Assembly: GCA_024734495.1 (NCBI GenBank)
Contig: JALMQS010000061.1
Coordinates: 9,342,286 to 9,406,285 of the forward strand
Length of the DNA stretch: 64,000 nucleotides
Reading direction: 5' to 3'
Origin: Forficula auricularia
Lineage: Eukaryota; Arthropoda; Insecta; Dermaptera; Forficulidae
Shown here: in pieces, positions 42,313-53,020 of the stretch
How the letters are laid out: each line of letters opens with the position of its first letter
Position numbering within the stretch: position 1 is the first letter of the stretch
Translations under genes and position numbers: made by a program
Notes under the pieces: model-generated
Told to the model about the DNA's origin: nothing
The model's input: only the letters and a program-made list of their open reading frames with translations
Database searches by the model: none

Positions 42313-42567
42313 GTTTTAACACGGTGTTCAATTGTTCCTTTTTTCCTCTGATTTGTCACATCTAATACTGACAATGGAACTGAATAATAATAATGATATT
42401 GGTAGCATAATTTCAAAGAAAGGGATGTTGTAAGTGAAAGTCGTGTGATGCACCTACTACTTGACACGTTGATGATACTATGTCAGAAACCTTCACGCAA
42501 GTGCAAACAACATCTGTACAAAGGTTCAAATCAATCAGATGAGCGATGCGCGAAAGCATACAAGATG

Positions 42568-42590
42568 AACACACACACACACACACATAC
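42568..42590. repeat. AC dinucleotide microsatellite
   Basis: (AC) about 10 units after AAGATGA. Nothing else between 42370 and 42885 was recognised. Confidence 0.8.
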
Positions 42591-43021
42591 AGGTAGAGAT
42601 CAATTTTTATATATGTATATGCTGCGAAGGAGCTAGTTAATAATAATTAATAATTACACAGGACGTTACTAAGGAGAGAATACCTCTCTAAAATAATTAG
42701 TAACTTAATTTCGAATAGAGTGTATAAAATGATTTTAAGTCAATGTAGCCTGTAGGGTAGGCAATGTAGTGTGAATTATGGTAGAAAAGCTGCGTAAGCG
42801 CACGGCGCAAAAGGAAACAGGAGAAATCATAGACAAGAGAATCAAACTATTTTATTTTTGTATTGAGAAATATTAGATGATAGACTGTCCACTAGGGTGG
42901 AACGAAAAAATGTCCTTTTTTTTATTTTGTGTTTAAAAAAACAAAATTTTGAAATTTTTTTTTAAAATTTAAAATACTAGGTAGGTTTCACATAAATAAA
43001 AGATCAGATGCTTGTTTAGCA

Positions 43022-43130
43022 CGACTCTATATATATTTCGGGGTATAAGCCCATCTTCAGGAGTTCACAAAGGACACTTGTCTGAGAGCTCCTGAAGATG
43101 TCCCGAAATAATATTATATATTGAGTCGTG
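43022..43130. ncRNA. Pair of opposed hammerhead-like motifs, class 2, degraded
   Basis: Minus strand 43064-43022: CTGAAGA, TGGGCTTATACCCC hairpin, GAAA, TATATATAGAGTC. Plus strand 43090-43130: CTGAAGA, shortened stem (TGTCCC), GAAATAATATT, then GAGTC. Both have A in place of T at the variable CTGANGA position. The plus copy has lost stem II. Confidence 0.4.
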
Positions 43131-43165
43131 CTAAACAAGCATCTGATCTTTTATTTATGTGAAAC

Positions 43166-43431
43166 CGAGGGGTGAACCGCGACCTAATATCCTGTACACC
43201 TACTTCCACTTGTACATCCAAATATTTCCAAGTAATTCCAAATATTTCCAAGTACTTTCAAATATTTCCAAGTACTTCCAATTATTTTCAAGCACTTCCA
43301 AATATTTCCAAATACTTCCAAATATTTCCAAGTAATTCCAAATATTTCCAAGTACTTCCAAATATTTACAAGTACTTCCAAAATACTTCCAAAGAGGTGT
43401 ACACCTACTTCCAATCGCGGATCACCCCTCG
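43166..43431. mobile_element. hAT-like MITE, CGAGGGG family, copy 3 (expanded)
   Basis: 266 bp, perfect 8-bp duplication TGTGAAAC (43158-43165 and 43432-43439), ends CGAGGGGTGAACCGCGA and CGAGGGGTGATCCGCGA. About 110 bp longer than its siblings because TTCCAAATATTTCCAAGTA units are tandemly amplified (43208-43390). This creates chance ORFs of 91 and 76 codons on opposite strands with repeated KYFQ/WKYLE motifs. Inserted in the right arm of the fold-back. Confidence 0.9.
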
Positions 43432-44127
43432 TGTGAAACCTACTTAATATTTTATATTTAAAATTTTAAAAAAATTTCAAAATTTTCTTTACTTTATTTA
43501 AAATGTTTCAACAAGAACCCACACCATTCTACCTCAACAAAATATTTTCTATTTGTAATAGTGGCCAAAATTTGCATTTTAGGTTCATAAAGAAAGGACA
43601 AAAATTTGGTTGTCATATTTCAATATAAGACCTTTAATATTGTTAAAAATTTGAAAATTTTGAAAAATGTTTTTAATGTTTTCTTTTACATGTATTTGTA
43701 CAAAATGTAGTTGTAAGACATGAAAACGATATAAAAATTATTTATATTACAAAATAGCAACTTATTGGAAAATTATTCGAAATAATAGTAAAAAATTTCA
43801 CTTTTATCAAATTGTATCGTTCTTGCGGCACCTCAAGACATGCTAGAATCAATGTCTCAAAAATTTTATTCCTGTTTTACATCAATTAACATTTATTTTG
43901 TGGTATTACAATAACAATTTATTGTTTTTACATATAAAGGAAAAACAAATAAGAACCAAGCCAAATCTGTTAATTTATGAAACTTTATCGTTCTTGACGC
44001 AACTCAAGACATGTTCCAATGACTTTAATATTTTGTTTTCGTCTTTTCTACTATTAAAAGCAACTTTTCCACGCTATTACAAATAAAAAATAAAAATTTG
44101 TATTTTTCTTTCTACCCTACTGTCCAC

Positions 44128-44744
44128 ACCTTTTCTTATAATCGGCTTCTTAATATTCGTCTATTCATTTTGTCCTAACAAACCGCTTTGGTTTACACTG
44201 GTCAACAACCCAGATAGCTTGTTAAATCCCCGAGAAAATAGAAATCGAAATGAGAAAATGCAATTAATTTTGTAATTACGTCGTCCGTAGTCTCAAACCG
44301 ACAAAAACAGTACCAACCGGAAATGCCTCAAGCAACATTCAACACGAAATTTTCATCTATCAATATGAATTTCCTCTCTATTTGTATAAAAGTATTTTCG
44401 TACAATTAATTATCCATTAATGTAATTAGAAATAATATTTAATTAAATACTATTTTCAATTAAGCAATACAAAACTAATTTGAATAGTTCTAAGGGTGAT
44501 TTTTTAAAAATATTTTCATGTTCTGAAAGGATTAAAAGCAGAGTATATTTAATCGAATTCTGAATACAAAGATAATGCGTTTTTGATGTGAAACTTCTCA
44601 TTATTCTTTTTATCTAAGTGTCTTAGATAAGATTAATAATATTCATTGTTTCCATGGCTTTTGATATATTTATTTATTTATCAAACAGATCAACGATCCA
44701 ATTAGAAAAATAAAGTAGAAACGACGACTTCTAACTTTACCTAA
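44128..44744. other. Intergenic, nothing recognised
   Basis: No supported feature. Confidence 0.4.
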
Positions 44745-45200
44745 GAACACATAGTTTAGAATACTAAAAAATAAAACAAAAATCACTGCTTATTTTTGAT
44801 TATAAGTCGATTCTTCCATGTTTTAGTGATAGTCGAGAGGTGAACCGCGACCTACACCTACTTCCACTTCTACTTTCATTTTCAAGTAGAAGACAATAGA
44901 TGAAGGGGCATTATCTAATGAATTCGAAAATAATTCCACATAATTCCATAGATGTGTACACCTAATTCCAATCGCGGTTTACACCTCGGTGATAGCTATC
45001 AATAATTATCTCAAATTCAAAAATGCAATGTAGAATGTTTATTCCTCCAGTATTAAATGAAAATCATTGGCTATTTGTATTTAAATTTAATTCGATTCTT
45101 ACATGTCTTCAGTAAAATAATAATATCTCAGTTGCTCTTATGCTAACTTATAAAATTTTGTATCTAATTTGAAATTTTTATTTTACATTTTACAAAGAGA
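44745..45200 (-). repeat. Diverged 119-bp satellite monomers outside the main array
   Basis: The minus strand reads ATTTAATACTGGAGGAATAA, ACATTCTACATTG, and ACATGGAAGAATCGACTTAT, like the array at 11930-13174. Two to three monomers, interrupted by a MITE. Followed 280 bp later by a block H copy, the same neighbour order as at 11.3-13.2 kb. Confidence 0.7.
44834..44988. mobile_element. hAT-like MITE, CGAGGGG family, copy 4
   Basis: 155 bp, ends CGAGAGGTGAACCGCGA and CGAGGTGTAAACCGCGA. Flanks GTGATAGT and GTGATAGC (7/8 match). Inserted in a satellite monomer. Confidence 0.85.
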
Positions 45201-45274
45201 ATTCTATCTATTTTTCTTAAATAATGCTTAAAATTCATCTTTTTCATCAAGCTCAATTTCGAGTGTCAGCGATT

Positions 45275-45430
45275 AATAGTAATTTTCTTGGGGAAGTGGT
45301 TTTCCATTGCCCTGCCCTGGATTTTTGTCAAAGGCGAAAAGTGTTCTGACCAAGGCGAGAACCGATCCTAAGTAAACTCGATCCGCCACTGCTCTAACGG
45401 AACCTCTAAAATTCATACCTATGTTAAATA
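45275..45430 (-). repeat. Possible RTE leader-like fragment
   Basis: The minus strand contains CCAGGGCAGGGCAATGGAAA, then ACCACTTCCCCAAG, resembling the GGCAACGGGAAACCACCAC part of the RTE 5' region at 24900. A GC-rich island; the 68-codon minus ORF here shows no domain. Confidence 0.35.
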
Positions 45431-45484
45431 GTTTACGAGCAATATTAAGCAAGCTAAATAAAAAAGTAGTAGCATACACATTAA

Positions 45485-45790
45485 TTAAAAAACTTTCAAG
45501 ATATTTAGAAAAAGTTAAATCCGTAGTAAATGAATCACTAATACGTATGCGTGGACCGGTATGACAAACTAATCAGCGATTCATTTGGTTAAAATAATGT
45601 TGAGTTTTTAATTACATTTGAAAGGTGTAAACATTTTTTCGACAAAAATTGATCCATAAATTCACATATGGACTAAATGAAAAAAATATTTTTGGGTTCT
45701 GGGCGAGATGACGAGTTATTTTTTGAAAAATCATTAGCTTCTATAATTCAGCCTAAATGAAAACTACAATTTGGATTTATTTGTTAGCTG
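45485..45790 (+). mobile_element. Helitron-like 3' block family H, copy 4 (diverged)
   Basis: TTTCAAGATATTTAGAAAAA, GACCGGTATGACAAACTAAT, CAGCGATTCATTTGG and TTCTGGGCGAGATGAC match family H with many changes. The 3' hairpin end is not found, so it is truncated. Confidence 0.6.
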
Positions 45791-46315
45791 TTAAGGTCGA
45801 CTGGAAAGGCTTAAAATAAGATACTGGAGGTTGTGTCACTCTCTCTCCTCTAGAAACGTATCAGCTATACCTACACTTGAAAAGAATATTGCAGTTCAGA
45901 AGATGGCCAATATTATATAGTATGACTGTATAATAAAAATTAAATAAATAAATAAAAAATGTCGATATTATCTGCTATCTCTTAGGATATCTTCCTGTTT
46001 TCTATTCACTTTTTATAATCGATTTGTAATGAGTTCTTACAGTGTAATGGAATAAGGTTTTCGGATCTCTTTTACCTCTTTTTAGAAAATGGTCTCCTTA
46101 TCTAATTATGATAAATAGACATCTGTTTTATATGCAAATACATTTGAAGTAGATATCACTCGAGTTTACTGTTTTATTCAAATCGCACTACGAGCTGGTT
46201 AATTTACTACCTATTTATTTGCAATATAAATTTCTTTATCGTAAATTTTCAATTTACAACTTCAGTTTTTAATTATTATTTTTAAGTAAATAACCACGAT
46301 TATTTCAATCAAAAA
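45791..46315. other. Intergenic, nothing recognised
   Basis: No supported feature. Confidence 0.4.
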
Positions 46316-46432
46316 ATTTATTTAAATAATTCAGATAGTTTAGTCTACATAACTCCAAATTATTTTTAAAATTTTGAAAAATAGTTTTAAGATATATAGA
46401 TTAAACTATCTGAATTATTTAAATAAATTATG
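46316..46432. repeat. Palindrome
   Basis: ATTTATTTAAATAATTCAGA, TAGTTTAGTCTA and mirrored TAGATTAAACTATCTGAATT, ATTTAAATAAAT. A stem of about 35 bp around a 45-base loop. Confidence 0.8.
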
Positions 46433-46749
46433 TAAGTAAATGTGGGCCGTTATTTTCTTCGTCATCATAATTTAATTTGAATAGATCCAATAAAATGAAT
46501 GGAGAAAAAGAAGAAGTTTCGATGTAATCATCCAAACAATTGAAGATTTAATATTGAGCAAGACACGATCAACGAGATGACTTTTGAAATGACTTTTGAA
46601 ACAGAGCGACCGATCGCTGCGAGCTTATTTCAAATTTAATTAAAACCCATTATTTTATTATTGATTGATGTATTTTATTAAAAACAAAACAAATTTATTT
46701 TTCTAATTAAAAGGAAAACAAAACAGTATCGTTGATCTAATACGTTATG

Positions 46750-46965
46750 AATTAATAAAGTAAAGGGAGTGTAGTTTCACAATGAATGAAATAAAACTCA
46801 AAGAGGTTTATACAGACTCAATATATTTCGGGTTATTAGTCCATCATCAGGAGTTTACAGATTAGAAACAGTTTTTAATTCATTTGAGTTTTCTTTCATT
46901 CATTGTGAAACCACACTCCCTTTACTTTATTAATATCATGTTTCACCTAAAACCCACTTTGCCTA
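46750..46965. mobile_element. GTTTCAC-family fold-back 3
   Basis: Arms ATTAATAAAGTAAAGGGAGT, GTAGTTTCACAATGAATGAA and mirror. The centre carries a class 2 hammerhead-like motif. The outer segment CATGTTTCACCTAAAACCCA repeats the terminus seen at 39205 and 49010. Confidence 0.7.
46812..46853 (-). ncRNA. Hammerhead-like motif, class 2
   Basis: Minus strand: CTGATGA (46850-46844), stem TGGACTAATAACCC, GAAA, TATATTGA, GTC (46817-46815). CTGATGA, GAAA and GTC are present; stem II is weak (two or three pairs). Confidence 0.45.
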
Positions 46966-47552
46966 AGTAAAATTAATACGTTATGCTTGATTGGAAGCGA
47001 ATCAGGCACTCGGGTTCGATTTTCGAACACTCACAGAAACAGTGAATTAATTAAGACCAGATAATAGAGATTACTGCAAATAAATATATAAACTATGGGG
47101 GCCATTAAAAAAAATTGTTACACCTACTGTATAGAGAGGAAATGACGTAAAGTATTTTGCGATTTAAACCGTGCCTAATGGTGTCTAAAATTGCTAAATA
47201 GCTCTTTTTTTACTTTTTCTAAGATTTTCACGAAGATCTCGTAACACGATTATATAACAAATGAAAGATTATGAATGATGTTCACTGCATTTATTCCATA
47301 AAATCTATAGCTATTCCGTTCCAGTTCCGCACCCTGGCCAATTCATCAAATGTGACCGTCATGTGGCAGGTCAGATGAACACAATTTTTTGTTAGAATTT
47401 TTAATATAATTATAAAAATAATTCCTGTTTATTTGATGAATATAATTAAAAATGATATGACCCTTCAATTATGATGATATTAATTGATAAATTTAGCAGA
47501 TTGTGGCGCTGTAACGAAATAAATATAGATTTCATGGAATAAAACCAAAGGC
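46966..47552. other. Intergenic, nothing recognised
   Basis: No supported feature. Confidence 0.4.
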
Positions 47553-47890
47553 ATAATTCATTAAGAATTTAATAATCTTTTATAGGTTATTTGACCTTGT
47601 TTTGCGAAATATTCAATCTCATTACGAGAAAGACATGATAATCTTTGCAAAAACAAAAAAGATGGCGAGATTCATTAAGAATTTAATAATCTTTTATTTG
47701 TTATTTAACCTTGTTTTGCCAAAAAAGCAATCCTTACGAGATTCACATGATGACTCTAAGAAAAAAAAATATGACATAGTTCACTGAGAATTTAATAATC
47801 TTTTATTTATTATTTAACCTTGATTTTGCAAAAAACGCACTCATTACGAAATAGACATAACAATCTCAGGAAAAAACAATAAATATATGT
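47553..47890. repeat. Three tandem copies of a 110-114-bp unit
   Basis: TTAAGAATTTAATAATCTTT, TTATTTAACCTTGTTTTGC and CTCATTACGA recur at offsets of about 114 and 109. Unrelated to the 119-bp satellite. A short local tandem array. Confidence 0.8.
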
Positions 47891-47954
47891 AAGATTTTTT
47901 TTTTAGACACTGTCTGAATAGAAAAAAAACTGCACGTCATTAGTTATTTGTCGC

Positions 47955-48424
47955 TTTTTTGTTTGATCAGGCCCAAATTTTGCACAATTAATCAGGAATT
48001 ATATAAATTAAGTGTGAATTGGATTTTTCAACCCCTAACTACTTAAAAAATAGTAATTTACTGTAAAATATTTGAAAATCTGTTTAGTTCAAACGACTTA
48101 ACGAATTCCGCTGAAATTTGATAGACTCTTAATGCGTCCCTAATTTAACTTACTAGCTATGTATAATTTTGCTATCTTTAGAAGGCGAAAACCTCCCACC
48201 TATAAATCATTGTTTGATCTGACCCAAATTTTGCAGACTTACTCTTTAGAATCATATAAATTAAACGTTAAAAGGATTTTTCAAAATTCGACCCCTAACT
48301 ACTTAAAAAGTACTCATTTATAAGCAAAATTTCGAATTTTTGAAAATCTCTTTAGTTCAAACGGTTTAACAAATTTCGGAGGGCCTAGCAGAGTGCAGTG
48401 GCACGCCCCAATCAGCTAGTAGTG
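47955..48424 (+). mobile_element. Direct repeat pair and possible Helitron 3' end
   Basis: Two copies about 250 bp apart of GCCCAAATTTTGCA, GGATTTTTCAA, CCCCTAACTACTTAAAAA and TTTAGTTCAAACG. The end GTGCAGTGGCACGCCC, then AATCAGCTAG before T (48420), has a small hairpin (GTGC/GCAC) and a CTAG terminus, as Helitrons do. The 5' end is not identified, so this is tentative. Confidence 0.35.
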
Positions 48425-48545
48425 TGTATATGGTATTTATTTGCACTAAGCACAGGACACTCACTTTGAATCGCTTTTAAAAAATTGACAACTCTGCTAC
48501 TCGGGTTAAAAAAAAGCTTTTTAATTTTATATCGAATTAAATAGA
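48425..48545 (+). repeat. PLE tail fragment
   Basis: TATTTATTTGCACTAAGCAC, AGGACAC, then TTGACAACTCTGCTACTCGG and a T/A-rich end. Plus orientation, no ribozyme-like part. Confidence 0.6.
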
Positions 48546-48985
48546 TAATATTGACTTTTTTCTTCTTTTAAATGTTTTATTGTTATTACTGCTGAAACAC
48601 TAATGAATTTACCTAAAGAGATATATTTTCATCAACACCAGAAATTCTAAAATACTTATGAACATTACACAGCGAAACAAAAAGTTTGGTCACCTTTGGT
48701 CATAAATACTCATAGAGTTTAAGATTTCTTTCATTATCTTTTTAACAAAAAAAAATACAATAAACATGGAATTTATTAAATGTCGGAATATTCAAAAACA
48801 ATACAAAAGCTTGCCGGAAAGAAAAAAATAATAAAAAGCAGGACAAACCCGGCTAAAGCCGAACGGATGCAAACCCTTGTATACCTTTATACTCTGAAAA
48901 TTACGATGAACAAATGAACTTACAGACTTACAAAACAATTTTATTATATGTGTTAGATGTTTTTTCTCTGACACGAACTGATAGA
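48546..48985. other. Intergenic, nothing recognised
   Basis: No supported feature. Confidence 0.4.
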
Positions 48986-49390
48986 TATAATAAATTTTAA
49001 GGAGTTAGGTGTTGGTTCCAGGTGAAACATTTTAATATAATAATAAAACTTGTGTAAGATACGAGGTAGGTTTCACAAAAAACTGATAGATATAATAAAT
49101 TTTAAGGTGTTAGGTGTTGGTTCTAGGTGAAACATTTGAATATAAAAATAAAACTTGTGTAAGATACGAGGTAGGTTTCACAAAAAAGAAATAAAACAAA
49201 ATTGATTTTTTGAATATGATATATTTCTGGGGTTAGCCCATCATCAGGAGTCCAAGAAAACTGATTATATATTGGAAAAATAATTTTACAAGTAACAATT
49301 TTTTTAAATTTTGTTTTATTTCTTTTTTGTGAAACCTACCACGTATCTTACAAAAGTTTTTATTATTATGATAGATATAAAAGTGAGGAT
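48986..49390. mobile_element. GTTTCAC-family fold-back 4 with duplicated end
   Basis: GTTAGGTGTTGGTTCCAGGT, GAAACATT, then ACGAGGTAGGTTTCAC occurs twice on the left (49008-49075 and 49108-49180) and its end once inverted on the right (GTGAAACCTACCACGTATCT, about 49327). A class 2 hammerhead-like motif lies between. The doubled left end suggests nested insertion of one copy into another or slippage. Confidence 0.65.
49210..49250 (-). ncRNA. Hammerhead-like motif, class 2, GTC lost
   Basis: Minus strand: CTGATGA (49247-49241), stem GGG CTAA CCC, CA, GAAA, TATATCATATTC. The cleavage triplet would be TTC, so it is probably inactive or not a true hammerhead. Confidence 0.4.
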
Positions 49391-50219
49391 TGAATGGGAG
49401 GCAGTCCAGGGATAAATTAAACAATAATTCCCAATAAAAGAAGATTTATTGGGAACTTTTTCTTTTTAACAATTTTAAGCAGAAGTTTCGGAAGATCTTC
49501 CCTCCTTTAAAGTTTTCTCTAGCTGCGATGACAGTTCTTGCAGATTTGTAGTTTTAAACAAATTACGTAACCATTTATAGTTACGTAATTTGTTGTTGTG
49601 GTTCATGAACATATATTTATTTTATCAAAAAGATCAGGTGTTCTCTCGGAATGTTGTAGCATATAAATAAGCAGCTAAAAATCAAATTCATTCACCACTA
49701 AGTGTATATTTCGTAATTTGGATTTTGTGCAACCAAGAGCATACCTATATTGGTAAAAGGAATAAAATAAACAATCTTATCAACAATCAAAACTTTAATA
49801 TGTTAATTAATATACCTAAATTCTTATTTATTTTGATTCAAAACTAATATGATAGATGTAGTTGATTCATTGAAACTATTTCGGTATTTCGGACTTTATC
49901 TTCGACAATTTCAAACGTAAATATTTATTTTTAATGCCCTACATGGCAGAGAACCTAATTTCATACATAGGTTGAAGGGAATTAGAACTTTTACTTCTCT
50001 GTCTGAAATAACTTTATATTCAAGTTTTATTTTTAACCTGGAATTGCACTAGATATTTTTAAAACCGATTTATTAGAGATCCATCAGATAAAGTGTCTTA
50101 TTAGCTTAAATATCTTTCTAACTGAAAAATTATTCAACACATCATCTGAAAGTGATGAAAAGAGATCTTCTAACCAGCTTTTAGCTTCTAAATTTCCGAG
50201 GAAGTATAAATGAAAATGG
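49391..50219. other. Intergenic with one perfect hairpin
   Basis: ACAAATTACGTAAC, loop CATTTATA, GTTACGTAATTTGT (49558-49593), a 14-bp perfect stem. Nothing else recognised. Confidence 0.6.
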
Positions 50220-50300
50220 TTAATAAAACTTAGGGAACGCGGTGTAAGTTTATAGTGAAACATTTTTAAATCACTGTGAAACACCACCAAATCCAACCTA
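50220..50300. mobile_element. GTTTCAC-family remnant 5
   Basis: CTTAGGGAACGCGGTGTAAG, TTTATAGTGAAACATTT, then CACTGTGAAACACCACCAAA. Same ends as 56165-56285; the centre is deleted. Confidence 0.5.
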
Positions 50301-50953
50301 TTATAATTTGAAAATGCTTAACATAATACATGCAATCTTTTTCTTTATGCAATCAACATTTCATTAATATTTAGTTCTGGAGGATTAGTGATCAACTAAG
50401 TGCGAATAATGCATTTTATAAAAAGTATTTCTAAAATACTGGAATTTTGTATATATGAAGACTATTGTCACTGTAGGTACTACCTACAACGTAACATACC
50501 ATAGTTTGAGAACTTTTGAAATAAAACAATTACCATATAGTCGTTAACATATTGCAAGCATTGAGAGCATGTACTCGTATATTGTATGCCCGATTTTTAA
50601 AACAGGAATAAAATTTCCATCTCGACTGTTTGGTTCTGGAATGTTCAACATATTTATTTAGGTAGTATAATTTTATTAAATATAGACATCTATTTTGAGA
50701 CCAAAGATTACAATCATGATCATATCCCTAATATTTATCGATTATTATTTATCTATGCTCTCCAATAATTATAATAACGTTAAGAACAATAACATTGATA
50801 ATATTTAAAAAATTATTCGAATTTTCATTTAGCAACGTTAATATACAATTTTCATTTTTATTTTTAACTAATAATGTGTTCGATTTGTGGAAGTTGATAT
50901 CAATCTCATATATCTATCACATGAATGGAAAGAAATACACAAAAAATAGAAAT
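50301..50953. other. Intergenic, nothing recognised
   Basis: No supported feature. Confidence 0.4.
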
Positions 50954-51059
50954 CCAGCGACCTTGGCATATATTAGGCACGCGATCACAAGGATATCGGA
51001 AGTTAAGCAACATGTGGCAAGGTCGGTTCTTTGGACTAATTACATTGTTTCTTGTTGGC
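50954..51059 (+). pseudogene. 5S rRNA-derived sequence (pseudogene or 5S-type SINE head)
   Basis: CCAGCGACC at the start, GATATCGGAAGTTAAGCAAC (internal promoter A-box region of 5S) at 50993-51012, GGTC.GTTCTTTGGA, and a closing TTGTTGGC line up with the roughly 120-nt animal 5S rRNA. The segment that should carry the C-box (GATGGGTGACC type) is deleted or scrambled. A repeated CTAAAACCACAATCACAGTT (51062-51101) follows. Three overlapping ORFs here are chance. Confidence 0.6.
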
Positions 51060-51189
51060 TTACTAAAACCACAATCACAGTTACTAAAACCACAATCACA
51101 GTTCAGTTGCTTTAATGCGTTTGTTACAAAAAGGTCAAGATAGAATCCTGAATCTTGAAAAGAAGATGAAGAAAAGATCAATTTCAGGG

Positions 51190-51400
51190 GTAGGGTGGGT
51201 TAAGGTGCCTATGGATTGCTGTCTTGAAAGACCGAACGCTCTATGTTATGTAGTGGAAAGGACAAAGACAGAAAGGGAGATCTAGTCTCGAGTGGTCATA
51301 GCGATAAATGAGAATATTTTTGTTCGATTTCGAACTAATTTGATCTCGAAGAGGTGTTTAATGATTGGAAATTGTGTACTTCCTTCTTGTGAGGGTTTAG
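51190..51400. repeat. Dispersed repeat family G, copy 5
   Basis: GGTGCCTATGGATTGCTGTC, TTGAAAGACCGAACG, then GTGGTCATAGCGATAAATGA and TTGTTCGATTTCG. The 3' part resembles the extension seen at 14260-14330. Confidence 0.6.
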
Positions 51401-52189
51401 GTGGGATTATTGATTTAATTTGAACAAAAGCTATGGTAGTACCTATCTATAATATAGGGAAAAAGGGGAGACTGTTTACAATTGGCTGGAGAATCGATTG
51501 AATTAGATAATTCTATTTAAATTGATTTATGTCGACAAATAAAGATATTCTAAGTAGAAGATTGTAGCACTTTTACTACATAAAAGTAGAAACAACGGAT
51601 GATCAACATCATAATAATAAATAAATGTTTTTAGACGACTCATAAATATCAACAATTTGCACCTAATGATCAATCAATCTTTGATTTAATTTTAATGTAA
51701 AAGAAATGGAAAAATCCGTGAAATTCCAAATATAACTCAATATCACTAAAGACAATCAATATTTCATGTTTTTATTTTAATTATTTTTACTTTGTCTGTT
51801 TTTTTAATAATTAAGAAATATTACAATACTGCGAAATCATCGATTTCTACTGTTTAGGGTGAATTGTTTAAAATTATTTTTAAATTAAAGTTTTGAAAAA
51901 AAAAGTTTATCATTAATTGAATTGAATTTTAATCCGTTTATTGTTCAATGAAGTGATTTCAAAAAAGTTAAATTTATAAAAAAGAAGTTAAAAAAGTGTA
52001 TTAAATAAAAGAATTTTAGTAAATTACGAGATAAAAATTCATAGAAAGAATATCTAACCACATTATTTCAACTTAAACATGGTATAAGAAGATATATTGA
52101 CACAGAGATCAAGGTTTTTATACATAAGAGACTGTCAAGAAACATGTAAACAAAGCATTTTTTGGTTAAGGCGAGTTTAGTGGACATCG
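51401..52189. other. Intergenic, nothing recognised
   Basis: AT-rich, no supported feature. Confidence 0.45.
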
Positions 52190-53020
52190 TAGCGGACGCT
52201 ACCAGGTTAGTATTTCCCTTGGTAGTTGGCGCTGTGCGTGCGCGTCATTTACAATAATAATATAATAATACTACAATTCAAAACTTTTTAATATAAAATC
52301 TTCAACAATTATAGGAAATAGGATAGATAATACAGATGGGATGGTCTGGAACACAAAAAACTACCCGAAAGAGCGGCCCCTTCATGCGACTTGTGACAAA
52401 GGGATGATCGTTAAACAGATCCAGAGGGTATTCCAAGCTTGAGACACAGTACGCATGTACTGTGCCTAGATTCTCTTTAATATTTTCTTATTGATTTTAC
52501 TATTGTTTATGGCACAATGAAAACATTTGTTTCCATTTGATCACAGCCATGTGGGAGTCAGTTCAAATCGTTAAAATTTGAGTCTTGAAAAAGGTTTAAC
52601 ATTTTCTTCCAATTTATATTTCGAAAAACACAATTTTTTTTTATTATTTATTGGTTTCGGGTACAAACCCATTTTGCCAAAAAACACAATAAAATTTATG
52701 AAAATTTACTAAATTAGAGTGTGATTTTTCAATAAATTATTATTTTATTATTTTGACTGTCATTGTTTTAATTTAAATTTTACAAAGCTAATTTTGGATT
52801 AATTATTGTATTCTGATTCATGATGTAAATTGAAAATATTGACTCTTGGGAACATAATAAGTTTATAATATTTATAACACGTTTATTCGCCTCCAATCCG
52901 CCTGGTTCTCAAATCGACAATAATTACCTATCGTAGTAAAAATATATAATACAAGGCTTGCATTATTAGTTTAACTATTATTATTATTATTATTTCGATC
53001 AATCGCAAAAGGTATATTTT
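52190..53020 (-). repeat. Dispersed repeat family X, copy 2
   Basis: Reverse complement of 17843-18672 at high identity. In both copies a family P element lies nearby: adjacent on the 5' side at 17.6 kb, and 270 bp away at 53.3 kb. Confidence 0.75.

Larger units (their letters stand above)
42005..42366. mobile_element. Fold-back element with hammerhead-like arms, class 3
   Basis: Inverted arms of about 100 bp (42005-42105 and 42263-42366): GACAAATCAGAGGAAAAAAG, GTTAAAACATGCGAC and CCAATTTATTATGGC-type sequence. Each arm ends inward in a CTGATGA ... GAAAC-like motif. Two overlapping spurious ORFs cover the loop. Family distinct in sequence from the TATA-GTC class. Confidence 0.7.
42945..43500. 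mobile_element. GTTTCAC-family fold-back 2, nested
   Basis: Palindromic arms: GTAGGTTTCACATAAATAAA, AGATCAGATGCTTGTTTAGC on the left; mirror on the right, interrupted by a MITE within GTGAAAC. The centre holds two facing CTGAAGATG ... CCCGAAATA motifs. The AT-rich outer parts (TTTTGAAATTT, TAAAATTTAAAAT) are also mirrored. Confidence 0.7.
42893..44119. mobile_element. hAT-like element with 8-bp duplication, host of two nested insertions
   Basis: 1227 bp with ends TAGGGTGGAACGAAAAA and, inward from the right, TAGGGTAGAAAGAAAAA. Perfect 8-bp duplication CTGTCCAC (42885-42892 and 44120-44127). No transposase. It contains a fold-back (about 42945-43500), which itself contains a CGAGGGG MITE. Superfamily hAT by duplication length; the TAGGG terminus is not the usual CAGNG. 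Confidence 0.75.

Noticed and set aside
43172..43447. 91-codon plus ORF and 76-codon minus ORF rich in repeated KYFQ and WKYLE motifs
   Set aside because: They arise from tandem TTCCAAATA units inside a MITE; both strands are open because of the repeat, not selection.
45273..45479. 68-codon minus ORF
   Set aside because: Its GC-rich core resembles an RTE leader rather than a protein-coding region.
50795..51181. Three overlapping ORFs of 72-106 codons
   Set aside because: They cover a 5S-derived sequence and a short tandem repeat, and none has a domain.
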